From assembly GCA_003342815.1 (NCBI GenBank), contig PTEX01000473.1, forward strand, positions 1 to 64,000: 64,000 nt of DNA, read 5' to 3'. The notes under the pieces were generated by a model. It was not told the origin of the DNA. It searched no databases and saw only the letters and a program-made list of their open reading frames with translations. Shown one piece after another: positions 62,578 through 64,000 of the stretch (positions within the stretch are counted from its first letter, which is position 1; each line of letters opens with the position of its first letter). This DNA is from Eudromia elegans (lineage: Eukaryota > Chordata > Aves > Tinamiformes > Tinamidae). The position numbers were made by a program, and so were the translations under genes.

Positions 62578-64000
62578 ACCATTTATATGCCAACATAATT
62601 AACAGTTCTAAGTAATTTGAAAATCAAGACTGTTCTGGTGGCAGAAACTAGATATGAATAACTGGCAGGTCTCAGAAGTCACTAAAAGGCAACTAGTTGG
62701 TCCATTTATATATTGAGAAACACTTGAGACAAGTGTTTGGAAAGCTTTTAATGGCTGTTATATAGTATGTGTGCACCAGCTTGAGCTTTAAAACTTTTTT
62801 AATGCTGAAGCATTATGTAGAGAATTTTGCCTATTTCATCTAAAATAAGTTTGTCTTTAATACAACTTCAACTAGCCAAAATATTTAAATTAAAAAATAT
62901 ATTATGGTTAGAAAGCAATCAAGCAGTATGTAAGTACTATCACTACTACAGCTCTATTTCCCTCCATGTGCAGAGGCAGACTCCTTTTCCCCCAATAACA
63001 AAGGAAGCTCAGACTAACTTTGCTCTTTTACAAAATAAACAACAAGCTGGTCCAATAATTACGTAAAGAAGAGACCACTTGAACCTGAAAGTACTTCAGG
63101 CACAGCTGTGTCCTGCAGGACGGTGGTAAACCAGAACAATTTAGGACTCAATCCTCAGTCTTTTATATTTATGTATTCAGAGTTGAATAATTTAGTAGGT
63201 ACCTTTGTAATTGTTAATCCAAATACAAATCATAAAAAAAGCATTACACTAATAAATGCAAAGTCTCTTTGTCCTTAGTGGTCCCTCTTTCAAAAACATC
63301 AGAGGTATATTCTGCACAGGTTAAAACACCAATGATGTCCCAAAGTCTTGAAGGGGGCACCACCAAGCTAAGAGACAAGAAGCTCCAAATTCAAAGATGC
63401 TCAACAGAAAACTTTTTTGGCAAGTCTCTCTTTTGCAAGTGAAGAAACTTGAGTTATGGTTCATTTAGGGACTGTGGGAACTCATAGCACATAGGGAAAC
63501 CCAGAGTAATGCCAGTCACTTAGGATGAGCATGGAGGTGAGACTACTACAGTAAACTAGCACAACACACTGGTGTGCTCTACTAGGCAGTAATAATATTG
63601 TTGTGAAACGTTTCTGTTATGCTCAAGAAAACCAATTAGTTGGAGATTGTTCAGTTAGAAAGGCAGCATCAGATCGAGACATGTTTTAGCACTAGCTTGT
63701 TAGGAGTCAGCCAAGACTTCCATTTTCTATTCTAAAATCCATCCAAAAGATGAAGGATACAGATGTTATGCTTAATCTCACAGAAAAATCACACTATTTT
63801 TTGCAAAGAGTGAACAAAATCAAATAACCTTTTCATCTAGAAAGTTGTATTTTTCTTCGCATATAATTCTTAATGTACAATTGTATAAATATTCATAGAA
63901 TTGTTGAATAAATAATCTGCTGTATTTACAGGCCATGTGTTCTGATGTGTTTTGGCCTTGTATTGTAATAGAAACTCCTAGGAGAAAGTCTCTAAGCATT

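Larger units (their letters stand above)
54932..64000 (-). other. ASCC3 intron, more than 9 kb, open at the window edge
   Basis: No sequence matching the RecA2 exon expected upstream was found, so this is read as one intron. It is AT-rich, with an ATT repeat (55549-55571), a purine-rich tract (59395-59465), an A run (60723-60745) and TA/CG-alternating simple sequence (59530-59640). About 60490-62100 is less AT-rich than its surroundings and of unknown nature. A short CR1 tail lies at 62540-62577. Confidence 0.8.

Noticed and set aside
54932..64000. A possible upstream ASCC3 exon encoding the preceding RecA2 segment
   Set aside because: I searched the minus strand by eye for the expected conserved residues and found no match with splice sites.
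1..64000. Endogenous retrovirus, CRISPR array, tRNA or rRNA gene
   Set aside because: No paired long terminal repeats, no regularly spaced repeats and no RNA-gene signatures were found.

Overview
This window most likely comes from a bird. It holds the 3' part of one protein-coding gene on the minus strand, ASCC3 (activating signal cointegrator 1 complex subunit 3). The bird assignment rests on several CR1-family LINE fragments of avian type, very long AT-rich introns, few interspersed repeats, and an ASCC3 protein close to but distinct from the mammalian one. A crocodilian or turtle cannot be strictly excluded, because they also carry CR1. Six isolated ambiguous bases (147, 297, 755, 1146, 1150, 1783), all in the first 1.8 kb, point to a draft assembly with a weak left edge.

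Twelve coding exons were reconstructed by eye, in transcript order from high to low coordinate: 54794-54931, 54572-54692, 51576-51708, 49065-49190, 39389-39500, 39010-39144, 22355-22579, 11177-11328, 10514-10664, 5051-5257, 4022-4197 and 3746-3893. All eleven junctions between them use GT-AG, the phases join without a break, and together they encode 607 residues plus a stop. They cover the end of the second helicase cassette (HHAGL, motif V, motif VI), its winged helix, and the whole second Sec63-like unit with its C-terminal immunoglobulin-like domain. The exon before 54931 was not found, so the last 9 kb of the window is taken as intron.

Layout: 1-975 is a GC- and CpG-rich stretch of unknown nature. 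980-3050 is a rearranged CR1 block split by a 270 bp pyrimidine tract. About 3190-3745 is the ASCC3 3' untranslated region. 3746-54931 is the ASCC3 exon-intron body. 54932-64000 is intron. A third CR1 piece with an ATCC microsatellite lies at 4700-4955, an older one at 44889-45300, and a short plus-strand CR1 tail at about 62540-62577.

No second gene, RNA gene, CRISPR array or intact mobile element was found. What stands out in the non-coding sequence is an intronic CpG island (34020-34510), a cluster of three perfect POU octamers (9312-9559), a homeodomain-type palindrome (41844-41862), and several repeat-free stretches that look like regulatory elements. In other vertebrates ASCC3 lies beside SIM1, so enhancers for a neighbour inside ASCC3 introns are plausible, but this is inference. 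I do not see a new biological system here.
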